Shown: positions 28,343-36,743 of the stretch, piece after piece
How the letters are laid out: each line of letters opens with the position of its first letter
Position numbering within the stretch: position 1 is the first letter of the stretch
Assembly (NCBI GenBank): GCA_012517195.1
Contig: JAAYVK010000074.1
Location: 1-39,005, forward strand
DNA: 39,005 nucleotides
Origin: Synergistaceae bacterium
GTDB lineage: Bacteria; Synergistota; Synergistia; Synergistales; 79-D21
Direction: 5' to 3'
Notes under the pieces: model-generated
Databases searched by the model: none
What the model saw: only the letters and a program-made list of their open reading frames with translations
What the model was told of the DNA's origin: nothing
Made by a program: the position numbers and the translations under genes

Positions 28343-29686
28343 ATGGGCAACGGAACAGAAAATCGTGAACAGTGGGGTAGCCGGCTGGGCTTTATCATGG
28401 CGGCTGCCGGTTCCGCGGTCGGCCTGGGCAACATCTGGCGTTTCCCCTACGTCACCGGAATGAACGGCGGCGGCGCTTTCGTTCTCTGTTATGTCGCCAT
28501 CGTGTTTACGATCGGCGTGTCGGTAATGCTGGCAGAGTTTGTCATCGGCCGCAGCGCAGGACTCAACGCTGTGGGTTCCTTCAGGAAGCTGAAGGGCGGA
28601 GCCTGGCCCGTCGTGGGCTGGATGGGCGTCATTGCCGGGTTTATTATCCTTTCTTTCTACGGAGTCATCGCAGGATGGACGATCGCCTACATGATCAAGT
28701 CCTTTACGGGGCTGATGACGCTGGCTGCTGAAGGTAAAGCCGGGGACGCCTTTGGGGCGTTTGTTTCCAACCCGACGCAGGTTGTCCTCTATCAGGTTCT
28801 TTTCATGGTCATGACGATCTGGATCGTCTTCAAGGGCGTCGGAGAAGGAATCGAGCGGTATTGCAAGGTCATGATGCCTGCATTGTTTGTCATTCTCCTC
28901 ATTCTCATTGTCCGGTCAGTCACGCTTCCCGGTGCCGGCAAGGGACTGGAATTCTACCTGACTCCCGACTTCTCCAAGCTGACCGGCGCATCTGTCTTTG
29001 CAGCGCTTGGGCAGGGGTTCTTCTCCCTTTCACTGGGAATGGGCTGCATGATTACCTATGGTTCCTACCTGAGCAAGAAGGAGATCCTGCCCTCCGCAGC
29101 AATTACGGTCACGTTCCTGGATACCATGGTGGCGTTTTTGGCCGGATTCGCAATTTTCCCGGCCGTCTTCGCATTCGGCCTTGAGCCGGCTGCAGGTCCC
29201 GGCCTGACCTTCATCACCCTGCCGAACGTCTTCGCAAAGATGCCGGGAGGCATGATCTTCTCTTTCCTCTTCTTCCTCCTGCTTTTCTTTGCGGCCCTGA
29301 CCTCCTCCGTGTCTCTGCTTGAGGTCTGTGTGGCCTACTTCAAGGATGAAATGGGCTGGACCCGTGAGAAGGCTTCGTGGCTTCTCGGCGGAATTATCAC
29401 GGCCCTCGGGATTCCCTCCGCCCTTTCCCTCGGCGGACATTTCCCGAAAATCGCCGGCAAGGATTTCCTCGACGTGATGGATTTCATCTCCTCGAATGTC
29501 CTGCTGCCGCTCGGGGGGATTTTCATTGCCCTTTTCGTCGGCTGGGTCTGGCTTGAGGGAGCGAAAAAAGAAGCGACCAACGAAGGAAAAGCTCCTTTTG
29601 CCTGGGAGACGGCCTGGGTCTGGATCGTCCGGGTTGTGGCCCCGGTTGCCATCGCCTGGATTTTTGTTAAGGGGTTGAAGTGGTAA
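28343..29686 (+). CDS. sodium-dependent transporter, NSS/SLC6 family
   Basis: WGSRLGFIMAAAGSAVGLGNIWRFPYVTGMNGGGAFVLCY. Confidence 0.95.
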   Translation: MGNGTENREQWGSRLGFIMAAAGSAVGLGNIWRFPYVTGMNGGGAFVLCYVAIVFTIGVSVMLAEFVIGRSAGLNAVGSFRKLKGGAWPVVGWMGVIAGFIILSFYGVIAGWTIAYMIKSFTGLMTLAAEGKAGDAFGAFVSNPTQVVLYQVLFMVMTIWIVFKGVGEGIERYCKVMMPALFVILLILIVRSVTLPGAGKGLEFYLTPDFSKLTGASVFAALGQGFFSLSLGMGCMITYGSYLSKKEILPSAAITVTFLDTMVAFLAGFAIFPAVFAFGLEPAAGPGLTFITLPNVFAKMPGGMIFSFLFFLLLFFAALTSSVSLLEVCVAYFKDEMGWTREKASWLLGGIITALGIPSALSLGGHFPKIAGKDFLDVMDFISSNVLLPLGGIFIALFVGWVWLEGAKKEATNEGKAPFAWETAWVWIVRVVAPVAIAWIFVKGLKW

Positions 29687-29721
29687 ACCGTACTAGCTAA
29701 AAGTATCAGGAATAGAAAAAA

Positions 29722-29754
29722 GGGCAGACGCGGAAAGTGCGTCTGCCCTTTTTT
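29722..29754 (+). terminator. rho-independent terminator after the NSS transporter
   Basis: GGGCAGACGC-GGAAAGT-GCGTCTGCCC + TTTTTT. Confidence 0.92.
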
Positions 29755-29787
29755 CTCTGGTGCTGCCCTCCACAGGCAATCTTCCTC

Positions 29788-29815
29788 TTGACCCGACTCG
29801 CCTTTCATGTAAAAT
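29788..29815 (+). promoter_or_regulatory. sigma70-type promoter of the grd operon
   Basis: TTGACC - 16 bp - TAAAAT. Confidence 0.6.
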
Positions 29816-29839
29816 GAAGCTTGGAATCCGGATGAAGGC

Positions 29840-29960
29840 CGCAAGAGAGACCCCGAGATCCTGGGGCGCCGAAGGGGCAAAAGCGAGAGACGCTGCGCTT
29901 GAAACTCTCAGGCTTAAGGATTGCGGCTGGACGGGACTCTGGAGTGGGCGCGAGCCTGCC
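29840..29960 (+). ncRNA. glycine riboswitch, singlet aptamer with downstream ghost-like hairpin
   Basis: AGAGACC...GCGCCGAAGGGGCAA...GAAACTCTCAGGCTTAAGGATTGCGGCTGGACGGGACTCTGGAG matches the conserved core of the gcvT/glycine element; followed by GGGC-GCGA-GCCT GNRA hairpin. Confidence 0.9.
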
Positions 29961-30000
29961 GACAGGGAAGAGGTCATGCATGGCTGATCCCGTTGTCGAA

Positions 30001-30020
30001 CCTTCTTTCCGAAAGGGAGG
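30001..30020 (+). promoter_or_regulatory. SD-sequestering hairpin (riboswitch expression platform)
   Basis: CCTTCTTT-CCGA-AAGGGAGG; 8 bp including G-U; 3' arm contains the grdX Shine-Dalgarno. Confidence 0.6.
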
Positions 30021-30027
30021 AGCAGGC

Positions 30028-30438
30028 GTGCCTTATCTGGTCATTACGAACAACCCTATCCTTTCTTCCAATTTAAAAGAACTCTGAGTCCCGGTTTCCA
30101 GCGCCTGGGAGGTGCTGATTGTCGCCCGCGATCGTATCCACCAGGGCTACCGACTGCTCACTCATCCACTTTACGGGAACTTTCTTCCGAACCAGCAGCC
30201 TTTCAGAACAATTCTCCTTTCCGCTCCCGGGGGAACCCCGGAAATAGACCCCGATTCTCTTTACCTGATCGAGGAAGCTCTCGGTGTCTTTCGAAAATAT
30301 GAAGGCCGATGGGCGATTCCCGGGCAACTCCCTCATGCTGTGGAAGAGGACTACGCGGTGATCGATTTTGACCTGATGCGGGAAAGTCTCCGGCAATATG
30401 GTTTTTGCTTCTCGATCGACGCGTATTGCGGTTTTTGA
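30028..30438 (+). CDS. grdX: GrdX family protein with in-frame UGA at codon 20 (candidate selenoprotein or disrupted gene)
   Basis: VPYLVITNNPILSSNLKEL-[UGA]-VPVSSAWEVLIVARDRIHQGYRLLTHPL...; both sides of the UGA look like GrdX in one continuous frame. Confidence 0.75.
30085..30117 (+). promoter_or_regulatory. candidate Sec UGA and bacterial SECIS in grdX
   Basis: TGA + 11 nt + CAGCGCC-TGGGA-GGTGCTG (7-bp stem with one G-U, G in second loop position). Confidence 0.5.
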
Positions 30439-30479
30439 GATCCTTTTTTTACTTTCGTGTAGAGGGGAGGTGAACACGG

Positions 30480-30800
30480 ATGGTGGAACTGGATAAGGAC
30501 AATTTTGAGGTTCAGGTCCTTCAAAGCGAACTGCCGGTTGTGGTAGACCTGTGGGGTCCAAAATGCGGCCCCTGCCTGGCTCTGTTGCCCCAGGTCGAAG
30601 AACTGGCCAGGGAGTTCGAGGGGAAGGTGCGGTTCTGCAAGCTGAACGTTGCGGAAAACAGAAGGCTGGTCATCTCCTTGAAGGTCATGGGAGTCCCGAC
30701 GTTCCTCTTTTACAAGGGCGGCGAGCTGAAAGACCGTCTAAGCGGAGGGGACGTGACGATTGACGGGATCCGCCAGAAAACCGAGGCGCTTCTCGCCTAG
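30480..30800 (+). CDS. trxA: thioredoxin (glycine reductase-associated)
   Basis: VVVDLWGPKCGPCLALLPQVEELA; VMGVPTFLFYKGG. Confidence 0.93.
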   Translation: MVELDKDNFEVQVLQSELPVVVDLWGPKCGPCLALLPQVEELAREFEGKVRFCKLNVAENRRLVISLKVMGVPTFLFYKGGELKDRLSGGDVTIDGIRQKTEALLA

Positions 30801-30830
30801 AACTCCATTTTGAGGAAAGGGGGGTAAGCC

Positions 30831-32117
30831 GTGAAGCTTGAACTTCACAAGATGCAAATCAAGAGTATGGCCTGGGGAGCAAAGACCGGGGTGAAGGACG
30901 GTGTCCTGTCCGTCTGCAAAGAAGATGTCCTCTCACTGGTCAAGACGGATCCGAATTTCCTGAAGGTTGAAGTCGATCTAGCCCTGCCGGGGGATAAGAC
31001 GAGGATAATCCCGGTAAAGGATGTTGTTGAACCCCGCTGCAAGCTCGAGGGAAAAAACGGGATTTTCCCCGGAATGATTTCTGACGTGGAAACGGTGGGC
31101 TACGGAAAAACCCTGGTGCTGGAAGGGGCAGCAGTCGTGACTTGCGGGAAGGTCGTCGGGTTCCAGGAAGGGATCATCGATATGTCGGGACCGGCGGCGG
31201 ACTATACCCCGTTTGCACACACCTGCAACCTGGTCCTGGTCGTGGATCCGGTTGAAGGGCTGGAGCGGCACGATTATGAGGCTTCCCTCCGGATCGCCGG
31301 GCTGAAGGTTGCCGAATTTCTGGCGAAATCGGCGGCCGGGATGCCCGCGGACTCGGTCGAAGCCTATGAGGCGAAGCCTTTGAAAGAGGCGATGACCGAT
31401 TATCCTGGGCTGCCGAAGGTGGCATATCTCTACATGCTGCAATCCCAAGGGCTTCTCCACGACACCTATGTTTACGGGGTCGACGCGAAAAAAATCCTGC
31501 CTACCCTGATCAATTTCACGGAAGTGTTTGACGGGGCGATCGTTTCCGGGAACTGCGTTTCCGCCTGCGATAAAAACAGCACCTACTACCATCTCAACAA
31601 CCCGATCATCAAGGCAATGGCTGCTCGCCACGGCAAGGACTACAATTTCGTTGGAGTCATTATCACGAACGAAAACGTCACCCTGGCGGACAAGAAACGG
31701 AGTTCCTCCTATGCAGTGAAATTGGCCCAGACTCTAGGCGTGGATGGGCTACTCATCTCGGAAGAGGGCTTTGGGAACCCGGATGCCGACCTCATCATGA
31801 ATTGCAGGAAGGCTGAAAATGCGGGAATCCGTACAGTCCTGGTCACAGACGAATACGCAGGACGCGACGGCGCAAGCCAGTCCCTCGCAGATGCCGCGAA
31901 AGAGGCAGATGCCGTCGTCACGGCAGGGAATGCAAACGAGATCATCATCCTTCCGGCCATGGAGAAAGTCATCGGCTACCCGACCTACGCGGATGTGATC
32001 GCAGGAGGGTTCCAGGGATCCCTCCGTCAGGACGGCTCAATCGAAGTCGAACTCCAGGCGATTACAGGGGCTACGAGCGAACTTGGTTTTACGCGTATCA
32101 GCGCGATCACGATCTAG
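30831..32117 (+). CDS. grdE: glycine reductase complex component B, subunits alpha/beta (GrdE proprotein)
   Basis: MKLELHKMQIKSMAWG start; GNCVSACDKNSTYYHLNNPIIK around the pyruvoyl-forming Cys. Confidence 0.94.
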   Translation: MKLELHKMQIKSMAWGAKTGVKDGVLSVCKEDVLSLVKTDPNFLKVEVDLALPGDKTRIIPVKDVVEPRCKLEGKNGIFPGMISDVETVGYGKTLVLEGAAVVTCGKVVGFQEGIIDMSGPAADYTPFAHTCNLVLVVDPVEGLERHDYEASLRIAGLKVAEFLAKSAAGMPADSVEAYEAKPLKEAMTDYPGLPKVAYLYMLQSQGLLHDTYVYGVDAKKILPTLINFTEVFDGAIVSGNCVSACDKNSTYYHLNNPIIKAMAARHGKDYNFVGVIITNENVTLADKKRSSSYAVKLAQTLGVDGLLISEEGFGNPDADLIMNCRKAENAGIRTVLVTDEYAGRDGASQSLADAAKEADAVVTAGNANEIIILPAMEKVIGYPTYADVIAGGFQGSLRQDGSIEVELQAITGATSELGFTRISAITI

Positions 32118-32160
32118 GGAAACGAACCTAATTTTACATTATTAATAGGAGGTGAATTTC

Positions 32161-32637
32161 ATGGGAAAGCTGGCTGGGAAGAAAGTCGTCCTGCTTGGCG
32201 AACGAGATGGTGTTCCAGGACCGGCAATGGAGGCCTGCCTGAAGAATTCCGGGGCCGACATCGTTTTTTCGGTGACAGAATGCTTCGTCTGAACCGCCGC
32301 CGGTGCCATGGACCTGCAGAATCAGCAGCGCGTCAAGGATGCTGCTGAGAAGTACGGATCGGAGAACGTGGTCGTTATCCTTGGATCCTCCGACGCAGAA
32401 GGCGCGGAGATCTATGCCGAAACGGTTACGAACGGCGATCCGACCTTTGCAGGCCCCCTGGCAGGAGTCCCGTTGGGACTCGCGGTTTATCATGTTTTCG
32501 AAGATGCAATTCGGCAGGAGGCTGATCCGGCACTCTGGGAAGAGCAGATCGGCATGATGGAGATGGTCCTGGATACCGAAGCACTCGCGAAAGCGGTTGC
32601 GGGCATGCGTGAACAATACAGTAAATATGCGATCTAG
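32161..32637 (+). CDS. grdA: glycine/sarcosine/betaine reductase selenoprotein A (Sec at UGA 32290-32292)
   Basis: [62 protein letters not shown]; track shows only the part after the UGA. Confidence 0.95.
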
Positions 32638-32665
32638 AGCTTCCGGAAAAGGGAGGTGAATAAGG

Positions 32666-33973
32666 TTGTCCTACCGAATTGTACACTATATCAACCAGTT
32701 TTTTGCCGGGATCGGCGGCGAGGAGAAAGCGGATTACAAGCCGGAGGCCAGGGAAGGGGTCGTAGGACCCGGGCAGGCGCTCAACGCAGCTTTTAAAGGG
32801 CGAGCCGAGATTGTCGGCACGGTCATCTGCGGAGACAGCTACTTCGCGGAACACATGGCGGAAGCTTCTGCTGAAATTCTGGAAATGATCCGGAAATTCT
32901 CCCCGGACGCCGTGATTGCGGGACCCGCTTTCAACGCGGGGCGATACGGCACCGCCAGCGGTGCGGTCCTGGAGCTGGTCTCCAGGGAGCTCAAGATCCC
33001 TGTTGTCGGAGGGATGTACCCCGAAAACCCGGGAGTCGAGCTCTACCGCAAGAGCGCTTACATCGTCAGGACTTCGGACAGCGCCCGCGGGATGGGGCCT
33101 GCGGTTCAGGGAATGGCGGCGCTCGCACTAAAACTGCTTGACGGAGAGAAAATCGGGACTCCCGAAGAGGAAGGCTACATCGAGCGGGGCCTCAGGAAAA
33201 ACATCTTCCTGGACAAGGTCGGAGGCGAGCGGGCTGCTGAGATGCTCGCCAGGAAGCTTCGGGGAGAGCCTTTCAAGACAGAATACCCGATGCCGGTTTT
33301 TGACCGTGTGGCACCGAACCCCCCGATTCTGGACATGAAGAAGGCGGTGGTCGCCCTGGTGACCTCCGGGGGAATCGTGCCGAAGGGCAATCCAGACCAC
33401 ATTGAGGCCTCCAGCGCGACCCATTACGGGGAATATTCCCTGGAAGGCGTGCTGACGGCGGACGCGGACCACTATGAAACCGCCCACGGCGGATACGATC
33501 CGACCTACGCGAACAAGGACCCGAACCGCGTCCTTCCGGTTGATGTCTTGCGACAACTGGAGAAAGAGGGAGTCATCGGGAAGCTCCACGAGAAATACTA
33601 CTCGACGGTGGGCAACGGGACTTCTGTCGCGAACGCGAAGCGTTTTGGTGAAGAGATCGTCGGGAAACTCAAGAAGGATGGTGTCGATGCGGTCATCGTC
33701 ACATCCACCTGAGGAACCTGCACGCGTTGCGGTGCAACGCTCGTGAAGGAAATCGAAAGGGGCGGGATTCCGGTCGTACACGTCTGCACGATCGTACCGA
33801 TTTCCCAGACCGTCGGGGCGAACAGGATCGTGCCTGCCGTAGCGATCCCGCATCCGCTGGGGGATCCGACGCGAACTCACGAAGAGGAAGTCCAGATTCG
33901 CCGGAACCTTGTCCTGAAGGCCCTGAAAGCTCTGGGGACCGAGGTGCACGAACAGACGGTCTTTACCGATTGA
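32666..33973 (+). CDS. grdB: glycine reductase complex selenoprotein B (Sec at UGA 33710-33712)
   Basis: YRIVHYINQFFAGIGGEEKADY...DAVIVTST-U-GTCTRCGATLVKEIERGGIPVVHVCTIVPIS; split into two ORFs in the track. Confidence 0.95.
33710..33745 (+). promoter_or_regulatory. SECIS-like hairpin following the grdB Sec codon
   Basis: TGA + 8 nt + CACG-CGTTGC-GGT-GCAACG-CT-CGTG. Confidence 0.8.
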
Positions 33974-33983
33974 AGGTGATTCG

Positions 33984-34017
33984 GAGGCCCAGCAGCGTTT
34001 GCCTGCTGGGCCTCTTT
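33984..34017 (+). terminator. intercistronic stem-loop (terminator-like/attenuator) between grdB and grdC
   Basis: GAGGCCCAGCAG-CGTTTGC-CTGCTGGGCCTC, 12-bp perfect stem followed by TTTC. Confidence 0.65.
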
Positions 34018-34036
34018 CAAGGGGGACTCTGTATTC

Positions 34037-35569
34037 ATGAAAGTTGCGGTTAAAGGTACATCCTACTGTCTCAACCATGTTCCAGAAATGGCCTTTCACT
34101 ACGGGAACACACCCTACGTGGAGCGGAAAACCAGGGGAGAATCAGAATTCCTTAAAGAACTTACCTCCCACCTGCAGTCCTATGCCAAGGCAGCCGCTTA
34201 TGCACCGAACCTGGCCTACATCGGTGCGATGACTCTTGGTGAGCTCGAACGGCATCCCCAGCCCTGGCTTGAGAATCTTGCGGCTGAGCCGGTCCGGTTC
34301 GGACGTTTCGGAGAAATCATGCCGGAAGATGAATTCCTTGGGTTGATGGACATCAGCGATGTGTTCGACATCATCTGGCTCGAGGAAAGGTTCAGCGCTG
34401 CCGTTTCAGAAAAGCTGCGGAAGAACCCCGTGATCCCGGAAACGCTGCTGGGGCGCCTGGAAAAGGGTCACACCCTCCAGGAAATTGAGAGAGAAGTGTC
34501 GGAGAAAGACGCACTGCCGCTGTATTTTGAGGGAAAGGTCGTGGGTTGTTCGAGGAAAGGGCACGAAATCGATGAGTGCCTTGAAGCCTATGTCCTGCTT
34601 GAAAACGTTGCCTGCAAGGCGGGAGGTGTTCTTGCCCTCCTGCACCTTTTCCGGAATACAGGACTGAGGCCCGAGGAAGTTGATTTCGTGATCGAATGTT
34701 CCGAAGAAGCCGCCGGGGACATGAACCAGCGTGGAGGGGGCAACTTCGCAAAGGCGGTCGCCGAAATCGCCGGGTGCGTGAATGCGAGTGGATGCGATGT
34801 CCGCGGTTTCTGCGCCGGTCCCGTGAACGCGGTGATTGCTGCGGGGAGCCAGGTGGCTGCAGGTGCGAGGAAAAATTGCGTAGTCCTGGCTGGAGGGGCT
34901 GTCCCCAAGCTTTTCATGAATAGCCGGGACCATGTTAAAAAAGGACTGCCTGCCCTGGAGGATTGCCTTGGGAATTTTGCGATCCTGCTGGGAGAAGAGG
35001 ACGGAGTTTCCCCGGTGATCCGCCTTGATGCGCTCGGTAAGCACTCGGTCGGGGCCGGGGCGGCGCCGCAGGCGATCACCAGCGCGCTTGTCTGGGAACC
35101 GCTGCAGAAGCTCGGACTGGGGTTCAACGATGTGGACAAGTACGCGGCTGAGCTGCAGAATCCAGAGATTACCCTGCCGGCCGGGGCCGGGGATGTTCCG
35201 AACGCCAACTTCAAGATGATCGGGGCTCTCGCGGTTATGAAGGGGCAGCTTGAAAAGAGCCAGATCCCCGAATTTGTCCGCGAAAAGGGAATCCCGGGCT
35301 TTGTGCATACGCAGGGGCATATCCCGTCGGGAGTCCCCTTCGTTGGCCATGCCTGTGAGTGGATCAAGGCGGGAACGATTCGCAGGGCCCTTATCATCGG
35401 GAAAGGAAGCCTCTTCCTGGCTAGAATGACCAACCTGTCCGACGGTGCTTCCTTTTTCATCGAACCCCCAGAGGCGGTCAAGCCGGCGCAATCGGTTACC
35501 AAGGAAGACATCCAGCGGCTATTGCTGGAAGCTCTGTCAGAAGTCGCATCATCCCTGAAGGCGGAGTAG
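34037..35569 (+). CDS. grdC: glycine/sarcosine/betaine reductase component C subunit beta
   Basis: FabH/thiolase-like; follows grdB; VKGTSYCLNHVPEMAFHYGNTP...GNFAKAVAEIAGCVNASGCDVRGFCAGPVNAV. Confidence 0.93.
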   Translation: MKVAVKGTSYCLNHVPEMAFHYGNTPYVERKTRGESEFLKELTSHLQSYAKAAAYAPNLAYIGAMTLGELERHPQPWLENLAAEPVRFGRFGEIMPEDEFLGLMDISDVFDIIWLEERFSAAVSEKLRKNPVIPETLLGRLEKGHTLQEIEREVSEKDALPLYFEGKVVGCSRKGHEIDECLEAYVLLENVACKAGGVLALLHLFRNTGLRPEEVDFVIECSEEAAGDMNQRGGGNFAKAVAEIAGCVNASGCDVRGFCAGPVNAVIAAGSQVAAGARKNCVVLAGGAVPKLFMNSRDHVKKGLPALEDCLGNFAILLGEEDGVSPVIRLDALGKHSVGAGAAPQAITSALVWEPLQKLGLGFNDVDKYAAELQNPEITLPAGAGDVPNANFKMIGALAVMKGQLEKSQIPEFVREKGIPGFVHTQGHIPSGVPFVGHACEWIKAGTIRRALIIGKGSLFLARMTNLSDGASFFIEPPEAVKPAQSVTKEDIQRLLLEALSEVASSLKAE

Positions 35570-35580
35570 GGGGGATCCCC

Positions 35581-36738
35581 TTGTCGGAAATGAAGCGGAT
35601 GGTTGGTGAGATCCTCACCGAGATCGTCGAGCTGGCGAAGTCGGGAGCGCCGCGCAGGCGGATCGGTCTTATGGCCAGGGGGAGTGAGCTTGGGCCTGAA
35701 GAGATGGCAATGGGGGCCCGGCTTGCCCAGCGGGAAACCCCAGGTCTTGCGGTTGTCATGATTGGACCGAGAACACCCGGATATGACGACCTGGAATGGA
35801 TCGAAACGGAGGAAACGGACTGCGAGGCCCGTATTGCCGAGGCCATGGAGAAAGCCCTGAAGGAGAAGCGCATTGACGGCGCGGTTGCCCTGCACTATCC
35901 ATTCCCTCTCGGGGTTACCACCATTGGCCGTGTTGTGACCCCGGGCAAGGGCAGAGACATGCTCGTGGCTTCAACCACTGGCTCGAGTTCGTCCCATAGA
36001 ACCGAAGCGATGGTGTTGAATGCCGTTCTTGGTGTCGCGGTCGCAAAAGCCCTCGGCAAAGAGGACCCTACGGTCGGGATACTGAATGTCGAAGGAGCCC
36101 AGACTGTATTCAGGGCTCTGTCGCAGCTTCGGGAAAACGGTTATAAAGTGACCTACGGGGAAAGTGTCCGAAAGGACGGAGGGGCGATCCTAAGGGGGAA
36201 CGATCTTCTGGCCGGTGCCGTTGATGTCTGCGTGACGGACACCCTGACCGGGAACGTCCTGATGAAGCTTTTCTCTTCCTTCACGACGGGCGGAGCGTAT
36301 GAGTCGGCAGGGTGGGGATACGGTCCCTCCGTTGGCGAAGGATGGCCTCACGTGATTTCAATCATTTCCAGGGCCTCAGGAGCCCCGGTAATCGCCAGGG
36401 CCCTTGCCTTCACCGCGGCAGTGGCCGCTTCGAATCTTCCTTCCCTTGTTCAGAAGGAACTGAAATCCGCCAGGGAAGCCGGCCTGGAAACCGTGCTGCT
36501 TGGGATGAGAAAAAAGCCTCTTGCTGACGGGGAAAAAATCGAGCGCCCTGCCGCTGAACCGACGGATGAAGAGATTCACGGCATCGATGTTCTCAACATC
36601 GAGGAAGCGGTCCAGGAACTCTGGAAAGCGGGGATTTACGCGGAATCGGCCATGGGGTGCACCGGGCCGGTAATCAAAATTTCCGGGAAAAATCTGGAAA
36701 TGGCAGAAAACTGTCTAAAGCAGGCAGGATACCTTTAG
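35581..36738 (+). CDS. grdD: glycine/sarcosine/betaine reductase component C subunit alpha
   Basis: PlsX-like; DPTVGILNVEGAQTVFRALSQLRENGY; AMGCTGPVIKIS. Confidence 0.93.
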   Translation: MSEMKRMVGEILTEIVELAKSGAPRRRIGLMARGSELGPEEMAMGARLAQRETPGLAVVMIGPRTPGYDDLEWIETEETDCEARIAEAMEKALKEKRIDGAVALHYPFPLGVTTIGRVVTPGKGRDMLVASTTGSSSSHRTEAMVLNAVLGVAVAKALGKEDPTVGILNVEGAQTVFRALSQLRENGYKVTYGESVRKDGGAILRGNDLLAGAVDVCVTDTLTGNVLMKLFSSFTTGGAYESAGWGYGPSVGEGWPHVISIISRASGAPVIARALAFTAAVAASNLPSLVQKELKSAREAGLETVLLGMRKKPLADGEKIERPAAEPTDEEIHGIDVLNIEEAVQELWKAGIYAESAMGCTGPVIKISGKNLEMAENCLKQAGYL

Positions 36739-36743
36739 AGCGC

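Noticed and set aside
29760-29987. 75-aa ORF MLPSTGNLPL... across the grd leader
   Set aside because: Coincides with the glycine riboswitch aptamer; no ribosome-binding site or family.
30112-30438. GrdX starting at GTG 30112 as a complete protein after the UGA
   Set aside because: Would lack the family N-terminal strand (YLVITNNP), which is present in frame upstream with its own SD. The GGGAGG next to GTG 30112 is too close for normal initiation. Not fully excluded as a reinitiation site.
32666-33973. grdB appearing as two ORFs, suggesting a frameshift or pseudogene
   Set aside because: The break is a single in-frame TGA at the known Sec position with a strong SECIS hairpin.
34406-35895. 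Long minus-strand ORFs (361 and 435 aa) opposite grdC
   Set aside because: Antisense shadows of a confidently identified coding gene in GC-rich DNA; low-complexity composition and no recognisable domains.
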